DNA of 22,798 bases from Hungatella sp. UBA5385 (GCA_002409995.1 DHOR01000049.1:6022-28819); one strand, 5' to 3'. Shown: positions 6,990 through 16,798, numbered from the stretch's first letter. Numbers and translations: made by a program. The notes: generated by a model from the letters alone, not told the origin.

Positions 6990-9900
6990 TTATTCATCAC
7001 CTGAGATCATAAAAGAAAATGTAATATCCTCTTCTCCACTAATACAATACTCCGGATAAACCGGTGCACCCCAGCTGTCATCTCCACCAACACCTCTCAT
7101 AGCACCCCAGATATTCACATAGGTATATCTTGGTTTAGGAAGCTCTTCTCTGTGAGTTGCTGCTTCCAGTTCCTGGGCACTGTACGGAAGAACTGAAGCT
7201 TCAAATGGAACCTTAGCAGCTGTAAATGTAAGCTTTTTCCCTTCCTTATCTGTAACAGAAAGTCTGCGTACTCCTGTTCTGTTTCCGCACTCCTGAGGAA
7301 CCAGGTAGCGGGATAGATTACCTTCCACTGTTTCTGTAAAGATTCCAAGGCGAGCTCCTGCGCAGCGGTCTGAATAGTTCTCATCAGGTCCCTTTCCATA
7401 CCATGTAAAACTGTCTGCCAGATCAGGAATCCAAAGCCGCATTCCAAAGGCAGGGAGCTGAGGAAGTCCCTTCTTTCCATGATATTTGGCTGTCACCAGA
7501 ATTTTGCCGTCACAATCTACTTCATAGATAACGGTTGTTTCCGTTACAGGCACCGTTGTAAGCTTATAAACATATGTCACCCGAACAGTATGATCAAGTT
7601 CTTCTATCTTGAAATTCTCATTGCTATACCCGGGGAATAATCCTGCTCCATACCACATGGAACTGATAACAGAGAATTTATTTCCCTTGTCATTATCTGT
7701 AGTGGCTCTCCAATAAGCTGGCATCATAGGTCTGTAAGCCCATTCCCTGCCATCATAAACAAGGGATACAATACCGCCTTCCTGCTTTGAAAACAGAACA
7801 AAGAAGTCTTCTCCTTTTACGCCCACATTTACATCACCGTATATAATCTCCGGGCGTCCTTTTTCCGATAAATGAACCGGATTTTCCTCCACTGTCCTGC
7901 ACTGTTCACCAAATGCCACCTCATAACCTTTGTCTGCCCAGATACATGACTTATTGAGAACAGCTGTAACCTGATAAATATATTCTCCAGGCTCTGTAAA
8001 TTCCGGTTGTGTTACTTCAACATATTCACTGCTAAGAGGACTGACAATAGCCTCAAATTTATGAGTATAAACAACTTTTCCCTCACGAAGAACAGTGTAA
8101 ATAAATTCATAAGCGCCTGTATCTGTAAATAGTCTTCTATTTTCAACAAGAACGCCTTTATCATCAGGAGCCAGCCTGATATCCTGATACAGATATTTAA
8201 CCTCCTGAGCTTTCGGAGACACTGTTCTGTCAGCATACACAATTCCATTGCCGCAGAAGCTGTAGTCAGTGGGTCTGTCGTTAAAATCACCGCCATAGGT
8301 CATGTGTTCCTCACCGTATGCATCTGCTTTCATAATGGACTGGTCTATATAATCCCAGATGAAACCGCCCTGGTATTTCTCATATTGATCTTCCAAAGCA
8401 GTATATTTCTCCATGCCGCCCAGAGAATTGCCCATAGCGTGCATATACTCACATAACACATAAGGCTTTTTCGGATCATTGTTTAAATATTCCTCTACCT
8501 CAACAGGTTTGGCATACATCCGGCTTTCCATATCGCTGGTTTCATCAAATTCCCTGTTCCAGAACACACCTTCATAATGAACCAGTCTTGAGGGATCACG
8601 TTCCTTAAAAAATTTTGACATTGCAAGTATATTTTCTCCTGCATAGGACTCATTTCCGCAGGACCAGATCAAAACTGATGGGTGGTTTTTATCCCGTTCA
8701 ACCATGGATTTGGCTCTGTCAAGAACACCTTCCTTCCACTGGGGAAGACTTCCCGGCACATTCCAGGAAGGTTCACATGCCCCCATCTTCTGCCAGGAAC
8801 CATGGGTTTCTAAATTAGCTTCATCAATTAAGTAAATGCCGTATTCATCGCACAGCTGATACCACAGACTCTGATTGGGATAATGAGAGGTGCGCACTGC
8901 ATTGATGTTATGGCGTTTCATGAAACGGATATCCCATAACATATCTTCTTCTGTGATAGAACGTCCACGTCTTACATTGAATTCATGACGGTTTACTCCA
9001 CGGAATACAATACGTTTTCCATTGAGACACATAACACCGTCTTTCATCTCAAAGCGGCGGAAGCCCACCTTCTGAGGTACTATTTCCACCACTTTTCCAT
9101 TGCTGTCATAAAGAGTGATCACCAGAGTATAGAGATAGGGGTTCTCTCCGCTCCACAGATGTGCATTGGCTGCAATAGTCTCAAGTACCAGCTCCTGATC
9201 TGCCGGAATCTGTTCCCAGATTGCTGCCTGCTGCCCCTTGTCATCAAGAAGTACTGCTGATACCGTACCCTCTAAATTCCCCTGAAGCTTTAAAACAGCC
9301 CGAAGCTCTCCATTATTATAATCATCGGAAACACCTGCCTGCACAAACAGATCACAGATGTGGCTGTCAGGAACTGCATAGAGATAAACATCTCTGAAAA
9401 TGCCGGAAAAACGGAAAAAGTCCTGATCCTCCAGCCAGCTTGCGCTGCTTCTCTTATATACCTCTACAGCCACTCTGTTGGTACCTTCCTTCAGAGCATC
9501 TGTAATTTCAAATTCTGAAGGTGTAAAGGTATCCTCACCATATCCTATAAATGTACCATTTACCCATAGATAAAAGGCAGTTTCCACACCCTGAAAGGAT
9601 AGATAAGTCCGTTTTCCCTTTAAAGGTGCCTCAATCTCAAATTCTTTTACATAGCTTCCTACTGGATTGTGCTGATGATCCACATGAGGCGGGCGGATAT
9701 CCGCACAGCCGTCCCAAGGGTACATGGTGTTAATATACTGGCGCTGTCCATAGCCCTGAAGCTCTATATGACCGGGAACTGAAATCTCCTCAAAGGAGTC
9801 CAGGGATGCCCCTTCTTTATAAAAGTCCTGATTCCGCAGGTCTGGATTTTCTGCATAAGAGAATTTCCAGATTCCGTTTAAGGACTGACGCAGGTTCATA

Positions 9901-10022
9901 ACACCGCTTTCTGCCTCTTCTTTTGTCTCATAATATGCATGATCAGAATGGGCTTCCAGACGATTTACTGCGAAAACCTCAGGATTTTCCAGCCATTTTA
10001 AATCTGCTGTTTTCTGTTTCAT
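6990..10022 (-). CDS. lacZ: Beta-galactosidase, glycoside hydrolase family 2 (LacZ type)
   Basis: 1010-aa cytoplasmic enzyme that hydrolyses terminal beta-galactosides with retention. It has the LacZ order: sugar-binding jelly roll (about 30-200), Ig-like domain (205-310), catalytic barrel (312-600), second Ig-like domain, then the large C-terminal beta-sandwich from about 725. The acid/base Glu458 lies in CGNESYAGEN and the nucleophile Glu525 in VLCEYMHAMGNS, equal to E461 and E537 of E. coli LacZ. No signal peptide is present. The frame is open up to 10088, but that upstream ATG lies in a -10 box; ATG 10022 has AAGGAGG 11 nt ahead and gives the family's usual length. It is the last gene behind a sugar ABC importer, so its substrate is probably the imported oligosaccharide. 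Confidence 0.94.
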   Translation of the reverse strand: MKQKTADLKWLENPEVFAVNRLEAHSDHAYYETKEEAESGVMNLRQSLNGIWKFSYAENPDLRNQDFYKEGASLDSFEEISVPGHIELQGYGQRQYINTMYPWDGCADIRPPHVDHQHNPVGSYVKEFEIEAPLKGKRTYLSFQGVETAFYLWVNGTFIGYGEDTFTPSEFEITDALKEGTNRVAVEVYKRSSASWLEDQDFFRFSGIFRDVYLYAVPDSHICDLFVQAGVSDDYNNGELRAVLKLQGNLEGTVSAVLLDDKGQQAAIWEQIPADQELVLETIAANAHLWSGENPYLYTLVITLYDSNGKVVEIVPQKVGFRRFEMKDGVMCLNGKRIVFRGVNRHEFNVRRGRSITEEDMLWDIRFMKRHNINAVRTSHYPNQSLWYQLCDEYGIYLIDEANLETHGSWQKMGACEPSWNVPGSLPQWKEGVLDRAKSMVERDKNHPSVLIWSCGNESYAGENILAMSKFFKERDPSRLVHYEGVFWNREFDETSDMESRMYAKPVEVEEYLNNDPKKPYVLCEYMHAMGNSLGGMEKYTALEDQYEKYQGGFIWDYIDQSIMKADAYGEEHMTYGGDFNDRPTDYSFCGNGIVYADRTVSPKAQEVKYLYQDIRLAPDDKGVLVENRRLFTDTGAYEFIYTVLREGKVVYTHKFEAIVSPLSSEYVEVTQPEFTEPGEYIYQVTAVLNKSCIWADKGYEVAFGEQCRTVEENPVHLSEKGRPEIIYGDVNVGVKGEDFFVLFSKQEGGIVSLVYDGREWAYRPMMPAYWRATTDNDKGNKFSVISSMWYGAGLFPGYSNENFKIEELDHTVRVTYVYKLTTVPVTETTVIYEVDCDGKILVTAKYHGKKGLPQLPAFGMRLWIPDLADSFTWYGKGPDENYSDRCAGARLGIFTETVEGNLSRYLVPQECGNRTGVRRLSVTDKEGKKLTFTAAKVPFEASVLPYSAQELEAATHREELPKPRYTYVNIWGAMRGVGGDDSWGAPVYPEYCISGEEDITFSFMISGDE

Positions 10023-10086
10023 TGGATAAAATTCCTCCTTCTGTAATTGGTTGCTGCTAAAAGCGATACCGCACATTGCTATGTCC

Positions 10087-10115
10087 ATTATATCTGTTTA
10101 TCACGTAAGAATCCA
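10087..10115 (-). promoter_or_regulatory. Internal promoter before the beta-galactosidase gene
   Basis: Perfect TATAAT (10087-10092) with a weak TGGATT (10110-10115) 17 bp upstream. Transcription would start near 10080, 58 nt before the ATG. It would let the enzyme be made apart from the importer. The 161-bp gap after permease 2 otherwise holds a GGCGGCCGCC palindrome and no clear terminator. Confidence 0.55.
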
Positions 10116-10183
10116 TTGCATATTCTATTATTTCATACACTTTTTATTTGCCTTCCGGTTCCTTCTGCAAGGCGGCCGCCCAC

Positions 10184-11020
10184 TTATTCCTTCACAGCCC
10201 CAGCCGCAACCCCGGCCAGAATGTATTTCTGGAAAAAGATATAGATCAGAATTGTAGGAAGCATGATAATTATGATACCTGCTGCCAGCTTCTGCCATGA
10301 TCCCTGCTGTGCATTGGCATAATTCATCAGGAAAGTAGTCAGTGTGCGCAGTTTATTCTTAGGCATATAGAGATAAGGAATGTACATGTCATTGATAATG
10401 GTAATGGCTTTAATGATAACAACTGTAGCTGTAGCCGGTGCCAGCAATGGAAAGATAATTCTGGTAAACAGCCCGAAATAGGAACAGCCGTCAAGCAGTG
10501 CACTTTCGTCTAAGGAAACAGGAAGCGTGGAGATAAACTGCCTGTATATATAGAGCTGCATCAGGTCAGAAGCCACATAGATAATAATGGGAGCTCCAAG
10601 AGTATTATAAAGTCCCATTCCGGTTACAATCTTGAATCTGGCAATCTCAGTTACAAAGCTTGGAATCAACATTCCAAGGAAAAACAGGCTCATAACAAAT
10701 TTCTTCAGACGGAAATTAAACCGTTCCAGAATAAAAGCAGTAATTGTTCCGAACAGCACATTGAAAAAGATGCTGACTGCCAGAATGATTCCTGTATTCT
10801 TAAATCCGATTAAGAGGTATTTATCATTTAATACCTTTTGGAAGTTTTCCAATGTAATACGTGCAAAAGGCGGAAGTAAAAGCGGTGAAGTATTAACCAT
10901 ATCTGCCTTTGACTTAAAAGCTGCAAATAAAGTAAGGGCAATGGGAGCCAGCACAACCAGCACCATCATAATACAGATGATCTGCTTCACTCCCTGCTGT
11001 AATGTCTGTTTCTTCATCAC
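10184..11020 (-). CDS. Sugar ABC importer permease 2 (MalG type, CUT1)
   Basis: 278-aa inner membrane protein with about six membrane helices. The EAA loop that contacts the ATPase reads DESALLDGCSYFGLFTRIIFP, near residues 170-190, as in MalG/AraQ/YurM permeases. Its ATG overlaps the stop of permease 1 as ATGA, with GGAGGGG of that gene's tail as ribosome site, so the two are coupled. With permease 1 it forms the channel of an oligosaccharide importer. No ATPase gene is present, which is normal for Firmicutes CUT1 systems that share one MsmK-like ATPase coded elsewhere. Confidence 0.92.
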   Translation of the reverse strand: MMKKQTLQQGVKQIICIMMVLVVLAPIALTLFAAFKSKADMVNTSPLLLPPFARITLENFQKVLNDKYLLIGFKNTGIILAVSIFFNVLFGTITAFILERFNFRLKKFVMSLFFLGMLIPSFVTEIARFKIVTGMGLYNTLGAPIIIYVASDLMQLYIYRQFISTLPVSLDESALLDGCSYFGLFTRIIFPLLAPATATVVIIKAITIINDMYIPYLYMPKNKLRTLTTFLMNYANAQQGSWQKLAAGIIIIMLPTILIYIFFQKYILAGVAAGAVKE

Positions 11021-11910
11021 TTATCCCCTCCTTTTAATATAATTCCGTGGATCAGCTTATTCTGAATCAGATAGATCACCACAATCATAACCATAATAGC
11101 AACTGCCATTGTGGAGGCAAGACCGAAGTTGCTGTATTTAAACGCTGTATCAATGGTATATAAAGTAAAGGTAGAGGATGCATATCCAGGACCTCCGCTT
11201 GTCATGACATAAGGAATATCAAACACCTGAAGAGCGCCGCGGATATTGTCAAAGAGAACAAAATCCACCATCAGCATAATGGAAGGAATCTGAATGTATT
11301 TAAACAGCTGCCATGCATTTGCACCATCCACTCTTGCTGCCTCCAGCACATCCTGAGGCAGAGACTGCAAAGCTGCCATAAATAAAATCACATGATATCC
11401 TGAGAACCGCCACAGAGATACCCCTGCCAGCACAAAGTTGACAATCTTGGGATCAGACAGCCAGCTCCTGATCAGCCCTTCTAGATGAAACAGAGTCAAA
11501 ATCTCATCAAATGCCCCGTTAATAGGAGAAAAGAAATAAGAAAAGGCATAGGAAATAGCCACTCCATTGATAATATAAGGCATAAATACCATAGTCTTAT
11601 AAAACTTTGCAGCCCGCAGCTTAGAGGTCAGCAGCACTGCAAACATCAGCTCTATAGGAATAAATATAAGATGTCCGAAGAAATAAACAGCATTGTTTTT
11701 GAGAGACTGCCATAAATCCTTATTTTTAAACATGGCAAGGTAATTCTCAATACCAATCAGTTTATAGCTTTCCGAATATCCGTCCCAGTTGGTAAAACTC
11801 ATCCGTATTAAGTCAAAGGCAGGAACAACAACAAAACCAATGAGCAATGCCATGGGAATTACCAGAGAACATGTTATAAATATCTTTTTTTGTTTTTCCA
11901 GAGAATTCAT
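11017..11910 (-). CDS. Sugar ABC importer permease 1 (MalF/UgpA type, CUT1)
   Basis: 297-aa membrane protein with six predicted helices. The EAA motif EAARVDGANAWQLFKYIQIP lies around residues 200-220. The start at ATG 11908-11910 (MNSLEKQKKIFI) is preferred over an upstream ATG at 11961 because GGGAGG lies 10 nt before it and the upstream extension would run through a stable hairpin at 11948-11981. It follows the binding-protein gene by 78 nt and overlaps permease 2 by 4 nt. The order of binding protein, permease 1 and permease 2 is the standard CUT1 layout. Confidence 0.92.
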   Translation of the reverse strand: MNSLEKQKKIFITCSLVIPMALLIGFVVVPAFDLIRMSFTNWDGYSESYKLIGIENYLAMFKNKDLWQSLKNNAVYFFGHLIFIPIELMFAVLLTSKLRAAKFYKTMVFMPYIINGVAISYAFSYFFSPINGAFDEILTLFHLEGLIRSWLSDPKIVNFVLAGVSLWRFSGYHVILFMAALQSLPQDVLEAARVDGANAWQLFKYIQIPSIMLMVDFVLFDNIRGALQVFDIPYVMTSGGPGYASSTFTLYTIDTAFKYSNFGLASTMAVAIMVMIVVIYLIQNKLIHGIILKGGDK

Positions 11911-11947
11911 AAATACGATACCTCCCAATTTTGATTTTTGGTTGTAA

Positions 11948-11981
11948 AAGGGGAAGGGCACGCATTTAGCCCCTCCCCCTT
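11948..11981 (-). terminator. GC-rich hairpin between binding protein and permease genes
   Basis: 11-bp stem AAGGGGGAGGG/CCCTTCCCCTT (one G-U pair on the minus strand) followed by TTTACAACC, starting 7 nt after the stop of the binding-protein gene. Since the permeases follow, it is more likely a partial terminator or an mRNA-stabilising stem that raises binding-protein levels above permease levels, a common feature of such operons. Confidence 0.6.
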
Positions 11982-11988
11982 GCTGTTT

Positions 11989-13377
11989 TTATTTAATTCC
12001 CAGTTTTGTTCTGGCTTCTGCCCATTTTGTATTCAGTGTATCAAGCTCTGTCTTTAAGTCAAAACCATCTGTAAACATCTGAGCGCCTAATTTCTTGTAA
12101 TCAAAAGCGATTTCATTCTGAATTGCCTGGAAATCATCTCCGCCGCCATCGTACATTACCAGTTCCATATCTGGTGCAAGTGCATCTGCTTCTGCCAGAA
12201 TTGGATCTTTTTCCTTAGGGAAATTAGTCATGGAGGAAGCACTTGTTACATAGTTGAGATAACCAGGATAAAAATCTTCACTGTAAAACCATTCTACGAA
12301 AGCCTTTGACAGCTCTGGATTCTTGCTGTGAGTGGTAACCCCCATAAAGGAGTCTCCCTGAACGATCACCTTAAATGGATCGTCTTTTGTATCTCTTACA
12401 GGCAGATAAAATGCTCCCAGTTCTGAATAATCATCGGTACCTGTCTGAATGTTCTGTAAGCCCCAGTCTCCAAGTGCAATAATTGCTGCTTTTTTCTGAG
12501 CAAACAGTGAGGTAGCCTGATCATTACCAATGCCTAAAGGATCTTTTCCAAATACATCCATGGTAAAGAGATCATTTACTTTTGTATAAGCTTTGTTAAT
12601 ATCTGTTCCTTCTGCAAAAGGAGCGTCTGTCTTAGCCATATCATTCCAGTTCTGACCATTTCCGCTGATCAGTGCCGGCATAAACTCCATATATGGATAG
12701 TCTGGCCATTCATCTTTTGCTCCAAGAGCGATTGCCATGAAGTCAGGGTCATCTTTTCCGTAGAAATCCTGAAGAGTCTGAGATGCTGTCTTTAAATCTT
12801 CCCAGGTTGTTGGAACTTCCACTTCAGCCTCTTTAAACATATCTTTCCAGTAGTATACATATTCATAACCAGCCGTCATAGGTACACCCAGAATCTTGCC
12901 GTCAAGAGCATAACCTGCTGCCAGTTCATTATTCTTTGTTGCCTCAAGATCAGACAAATCTACCAGATAGTCTTTAAATCTTGATAAGGTAAATGGTTTG
13001 TTAAACATTACATCAGGAAGCTGATTGGCTGATGTACGCATTTTCATTGCATTCCAGTATTCAGAGTCATCTTTGATTTTCTCCACTTCGATGTCTGCAT
13101 TAGGATATTTCTCCTGGAACATGCCAACCATATCATTTTCATCGATGTAAGTCATCAGGTTGTTGTCCCAAATGGTAAATACAATACTGCCTTCCAGTTC
13201 TCCTGCAGCTTCTTCGGGGGCTGCTGTTTCATCTGTTTTAGCTGTTTCTGCTGCTTTTTCTGTTGTCGCTGCAGCACTTTCTGCCTTTGTTTCCTCCGGT
13301 GCTTTGGAAGAACAACCTGCCATAGTTCCCATAACCATGACTGCACAAAGTCCGGCTGCTAAGATACGTTTTCTCAT
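11989..13377 (-). CDS. Extracellular sugar-binding lipoprotein of the ABC importer (SBP_bac_1 type)
   Basis: 462-aa solute-binding protein. The signal peptide MRKRILAAGLCAVMVMGT ends in the lipobox MAGC with lipid attachment at Cys22, then comes a low-complexity Ala/Glu/Thr/Lys linker (about 25-60). The folded part starts at GSIVFTIWDNN, typical of the carbohydrate family 1 binding proteins, and ends WAEARTKLGIK. The open frame begins at 13425, but ATG 13377 has GGGAGG 10 nt upstream and starts a proper signal peptide. It is placed between the YesM/YesN-like regulators and the two permeases. No clear -35/-10 pair was found in the 99 bp before it, which fits activator dependence or read-through from the regulator genes. 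Confidence 0.92.
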   Translation of the reverse strand: MRKRILAAGLCAVMVMGTMAGCSSKAPEETKAESAAATTEKAAETAKTDETAAPEEAAGELEGSIVFTIWDNNLMTYIDENDMVGMFQEKYPNADIEVEKIKDDSEYWNAMKMRTSANQLPDVMFNKPFTLSRFKDYLVDLSDLEATKNNELAAGYALDGKILGVPMTAGYEYVYYWKDMFKEAEVEVPTTWEDLKTASQTLQDFYGKDDPDFMAIALGAKDEWPDYPYMEFMPALISGNGQNWNDMAKTDAPFAEGTDINKAYTKVNDLFTMDVFGKDPLGIGNDQATSLFAQKKAAIIALGDWGLQNIQTGTDDYSELGAFYLPVRDTKDDPFKVIVQGDSFMGVTTHSKNPELSKAFVEWFYSEDFYPGYLNYVTSASSMTNFPKEKDPILAEADALAPDMELVMYDGGGDDFQAIQNEIAFDYKKLGAQMFTDGFDLKTELDTLNTKWAEARTKLGIK

Positions 13378-13476
13378 GTTTGTAATACCTCCCTTGTTTT
13401 GATATCCATATCTTACCATTCTCAAGGGTTCTTCTCTATGAATAATAGTTTGAAAACTTGATCTATCGTTAGGTTT

Positions 13477-15021
13477 TTACTTTCTATAGCTTCCGGGACT
13501 GACTTTACACAGTCTTTTAAACATTCTGGTAAAATGCTCCACACTGTTATAACCAACATTCTGACTAATTTCATAAATCTTTAAATCCGTGGTTTCCATC
13601 AGTTCCCTTGCTTTACTGATTCTCACCTCTGTCAAATAATTGCTGAAGGTTGTCCCTTCCTCTTTGGTAAACCTGGAGCTGAAATATTTTTCATTGAGCC
13701 CGATATAACCAGCCACACTGCCAAGAGTCAGTTCCGGATTGGCATAGTTGTCCTGAATAAACCGTTTTGCTCTGATCATCATATCCGCCTGCCTTCTGTC
13801 ACTTTGATGAGCAGAATAATCCAGAATCCAGCGAAAATAATTATTGACCCAAAGCTCTAGATTTCTCATTTCCTGCAAACGGCCGATTTTCTCATAATAA
13901 TTTACCTCATCTGGAAATAGAGAATGAATATCATCATGATTCTCCTGCAGCAGCCAGGCAAGATTGCATACAAGATACAGACAAATACATTTTGCCTTCT
14001 CCAGCCGTTCTCTATATAAATCGGAAAATAGTTTCTTCTTCGCTTCCTGAACAGACAGTTCATCTCCAGTCATAAGACCGGTCAGCAGTTCTTTGTAAGT
14101 TTTTCCCGCCTTACAAACCTGTTCATAGGTTACCGTTTTATGTTCCCAAGGGGTGCATATCTCCATCTTCCCCTTCAGATAATGAAGGCGCAGATTCTGC
14201 CCTGCCTCTTCAAATCGCTCCAGAAATTCATCTGCTCCTTTTCCCGGGCTGCTGATTCCTGCTGCTACAGTCAGGTTCATGTAGTTATTCCACACATTGC
14301 TTAACTGCTTACAGGTGGAGACTGCATTTTCCCTATATTGCCCTGTATCGAATATCCGGTACAGCATTACATAACGGGATGGGGAAATGGCTCCCAGCAC
14401 ACAACGGGCTGCCACTCTGGGAATCTGACCTGCAAACTCCAGCATTGGCTTCATCAGCTCTTCTTCTATCTTTTCTCCAAATCTCATTGACACCTTCTGA
14501 AAATCCTCAATCTCAAACTGTATCACAAGATAGTCCTGTGAAAAGAAGTCTTCCTTCAATTCCCTTTTTCCCACAGCCATATCAGCCAGAAGCCTGCTTT
14601 CTATACTGCTGTCTTCAATGCTTTCCAGATCATTTCCACTGCTGGCAAATACCTCCTCTTCCATTTTCTTTATCATTGCTGTAAAAATCTCTTCGTTTAA
14701 ATCCGCCTTTAACAAATAGTCATAGGCTCCCAGCCGGAATGCCTCCCGAACCAGTTTAAAATCATCATATCCGCTTAATACTATCACTGCAGGAATGTGA
14801 TCCTCTCTGTTTAACTGCTCCAAAAGACCGATTCCATCTAACACCGGCATTTTCATATCAGTAATCAGCAAATCCACCTTTGTTTTCTTTAAAATCTCAA
14901 GAGCCTGTTGTCCATGAATGGCATCTGCTATAATCCGGTACCCCATTTCCTCCCAGTTAATTAAAGACCTGAGAGTGATCCGGATAATGGTATCATCATC
15001 CACAATCAGTACATTTTTCAT
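13477..15021 (-). CDS. Response regulator with AraC-type output (YesN family)
   Basis: 514 aa. The receiver domain (1-120) has the acidic pocket DDD at 8-10, the phospho-acceptor Asp55 in LLITDMKMP and the conserved Lys in YDYLLKADL near 105. A middle region of about 290 residues with no recognised motif follows, and the last 100 residues are two AraC helix-turn-helix units (LTLGSVAGYIGLNEKYFSSRF and IYEISQNVGYNSVEHFTRMFK, ending SPGSYRK). It begins 7 nt after the sensor kinase stop, with AAGGAG inside the kinase tail. It most likely activates the adjacent sugar importer and galactosidase genes when the kinase senses a saccharide. Confidence 0.92.
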   Translation of the reverse strand: MKNVLIVDDDTIIRITLRSLINWEEMGYRIIADAIHGQQALEILKKTKVDLLITDMKMPVLDGIGLLEQLNREDHIPAVIVLSGYDDFKLVREAFRLGAYDYLLKADLNEEIFTAMIKKMEEEVFASSGNDLESIEDSSIESRLLADMAVGKRELKEDFFSQDYLVIQFEIEDFQKVSMRFGEKIEEELMKPMLEFAGQIPRVAARCVLGAISPSRYVMLYRIFDTGQYRENAVSTCKQLSNVWNNYMNLTVAAGISSPGKGADEFLERFEEAGQNLRLHYLKGKMEICTPWEHKTVTYEQVCKAGKTYKELLTGLMTGDELSVQEAKKKLFSDLYRERLEKAKCICLYLVCNLAWLLQENHDDIHSLFPDEVNYYEKIGRLQEMRNLELWVNNYFRWILDYSAHQSDRRQADMMIRAKRFIQDNYANPELTLGSVAGYIGLNEKYFSSRFTKEEGTTFSNYLTEVRISKARELMETTDLKIYEISQNVGYNSVEHFTRMFKRLCKVSPGSYRK

Positions 15022-15028
15022 AACCCTT

Positions 15029-16798
15029 TTATTTCTCCTTCTCTTCTATGGGAATTCTGATGGAGGTCCTTGTAAAACGCCCCTTCTCACTTTCCAGAGC
15101 AAGACCGCAATCCTCTCCATAGTTTAATACAAGTCTTGTATTAACATTGCTGATTCCGATGCTTGTATGATCGTCCTCGCCCATCTCTCCGCCTTCCAGA
15201 ATTCTTCTGATCTCATCTTCCGTCATTCCTTTTCCATTGTCTTCAATGATCAGATGAAGAAAACCTTTTTCTCTATAGGCTGATACTATGATTTTGCCAA
15301 TTTCCTCCTCATTTCCACTGAATCCATGAACAATGGAGTTCTCCACAATGGGCTGAAGAATCAGTCTTGGAACCAGGCAGGAGTTGGTATCTTCGCTGAT
15401 ATGATACTGGATATCAAAGCTGTCGGAATAGCGTATTTTCATAAGATAGATAAAACCATCAAGGACTTCCAGTTCCTCCTTTAATGTGTAAAACCCTGCA
15501 CTGCTTCGAAAGGAAGAGGATAGAATCTTAATCAATGCCTCTGCCATTTTAGCAATTGCTTCGTATTTGGACACTTGTGCAATAAATCGAATGGAATTCA
15601 AGGAATTTACCAGAAAATGAGGGTTGATCTGGGATTGCAGCGCACGAATCTCAGCCTGATGTTTTTTCTTCTGCTGTTCCTCGTTTTCTGTCATCAGCTG
15701 TTTCAGCCTTCTTGTCATTCGGTTAAAGGAATGAGTCATTCCACGGAGTTCCGCCTGACCCTTGGGATCAATATGGACTTCCAGATTTCCGCCCTCCACC
15801 TTTTTCATGCCTTCCACAGTATTGTGAATGGGCTCAATAATATTTCTTAAGAAATAGCTGGAGAAGAAGTAGAACAGGGAAAATAGGACAATAGTTACCA
15901 TAACAATCACCCCTGCTGTCCGGTTAAACTCTTTGGTGAGAGTCTCTGCTGCTACCACACTGACTACTTTTAATCCGCTGACAGGCTCCTCCGTTACTAC
16001 ATAAACGTAATTTTTACCATCAATTTTATGCTGGGACTCTGAATGTTTCCAGATTTCAACTCTATCCGGCATCAGTGCTTTGGTATTTTCTGATTCAAAG
16101 ATTGTGTTTCCATTCTGATCCATAAGCATGGTAGAGCCAAGAATTTTTTCTTTGTTATACTCTTTTATTAACTTTCCTGTACTGGAGGATACAAAAAGAG
16201 CTACCATTTCCACTACATTATCACGATCCACATCTATCCCAGGAGATAGGGCGGCTACCAGAGTCAGGCTATGGGCGCTTCTTGTGGATTTGGTCACACT
16301 TCTGTTGTAAAATCCAACCTTTACAATATTGGGTTCATTTAATGCCTGTTGATACCAGTCTGATCCGCTGATCTCCTCTTTGGTAAGAATTGGATCATCT
16401 TTCATATAGGTCTGATCCCCATCCTTCATATAGAATATTGCGGATACAATATCCTGAATGGGCACCATGGCGTAATTGAAGGACTCGGTTAGTATTTCTG
16501 TATAGTGATATTTGTCTTTTAAATCATTTGTGTTGGTTTTTGCTGCATTTCTCATAATTTCATTGCCATTGACATAGACAAAATGGGATAAACGCAAAGA
16601 AACATCCTTTACCTCACTGCCCAGAGTGGAGACGATATTGTCCTGAGCGCGGCGGATGTTTAATATGGCAGAATCCATCATCATGGTGCGGATGATGAGA
16701 ATAGATATCATAATAATAAGAAGGATTGGGATGACAATGAGGGCAAGGAAGCTGCGGTAATAAGAAGCTTTTAATTTTTGCTTTTTATCTATCCACAT
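15029..16798 (-). CDS. Membrane sensor histidine kinase (YesM family)
   Basis: 589 aa. A first membrane helix at about 17-39, an extracytoplasmic sensing region of about 250 residues, a second helix near 294-316, a HAMP linker, then the His_kinase domain with INPHFLVNSLNSI and phospho-acceptor His394, and a HATPase domain with the N-box LQPIVENSIVHGF and G-box DNGKGM. The usual family motif is NPHFLYNTLN; here Val and Ser replace Tyr and Thr, which should be tolerated. It is the first gene after a strong promoter and partners with the response regulator downstream. The ligand is unknown, probably a sugar or a sugar-loaded binding protein. Confidence 0.92.
   Translation of the reverse strand: MWIDKKQKLKASYYRSFLALIVIPILLIIMISILIIRTMMMDSAILNIRRAQDNIVSTLGSEVKDVSLRLSHFVYVNGNEIMRNAAKTNTNDLKDKYHYTEILTESFNYAMVPIQDIVSAIFYMKDGDQTYMKDDPILTKEEISGSDWYQQALNEPNIVKVGFYNRSVTKSTRSAHSLTLVAALSPGIDVDRDNVVEMVALFVSSSTGKLIKEYNKEKILGSTMLMDQNGNTIFESENTKALMPDRVEIWKHSESQHKIDGKNYVYVVTEEPVSGLKVVSVVAAETLTKEFNRTAGVIVMVTIVLFSLFYFFSSYFLRNIIEPIHNTVEGMKKVEGGNLEVHIDPKGQAELRGMTHSFNRMTRRLKQLMTENEEQQKKKHQAEIRALQSQINPHFLVNSLNSIRFIAQVSKYEAIAKMAEALIKILSSSFRSSAGFYTLKEELEVLDGFIYLMKIRYSDSFDIQYHISEDTNSCLVPRLILQPIVENSIVHGFSGNEEEIGKIIVSAYREKGFLHLIIEDNGKGMTEDEIRRILEGGEMGEDDHTSIGISNVNTRLVLNYGEDCGLALESEKGRFTRTSIRIPIEEKEK

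Noticed and set aside
10054..10070. Catabolite-repression (cre)-like TAAAAGCGATACC in the lacZ leader
   Set aside because: The conserved TG at the left side and the symmetric right half do not match well enough.
10023..10088. 22-residue longer start of the beta-galactosidase
   Set aside because: The ATG lies inside a TATAAT box and has no ribosome site; ATG 10022 has one and matches the family length.
10171..10180. GGCGGCCGCC (contains a NotI site) behind permease 2
   Set aside because: It could suggest a cloning join, but sequence style is the same on both sides and the operon continues normally, so it is taken as natural.
10184..13377. Importer operon seeming broken because no ATPase gene is present
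   Set aside because: CUT1 sugar importers of Firmicutes commonly share an ATPase encoded elsewhere.
13155..13402. Lys/Gln-rich and Ala/Ser-rich frames over the binding-protein start
   Set aside because: They are out-of-frame and antisense readings of its Ala/Glu linker.
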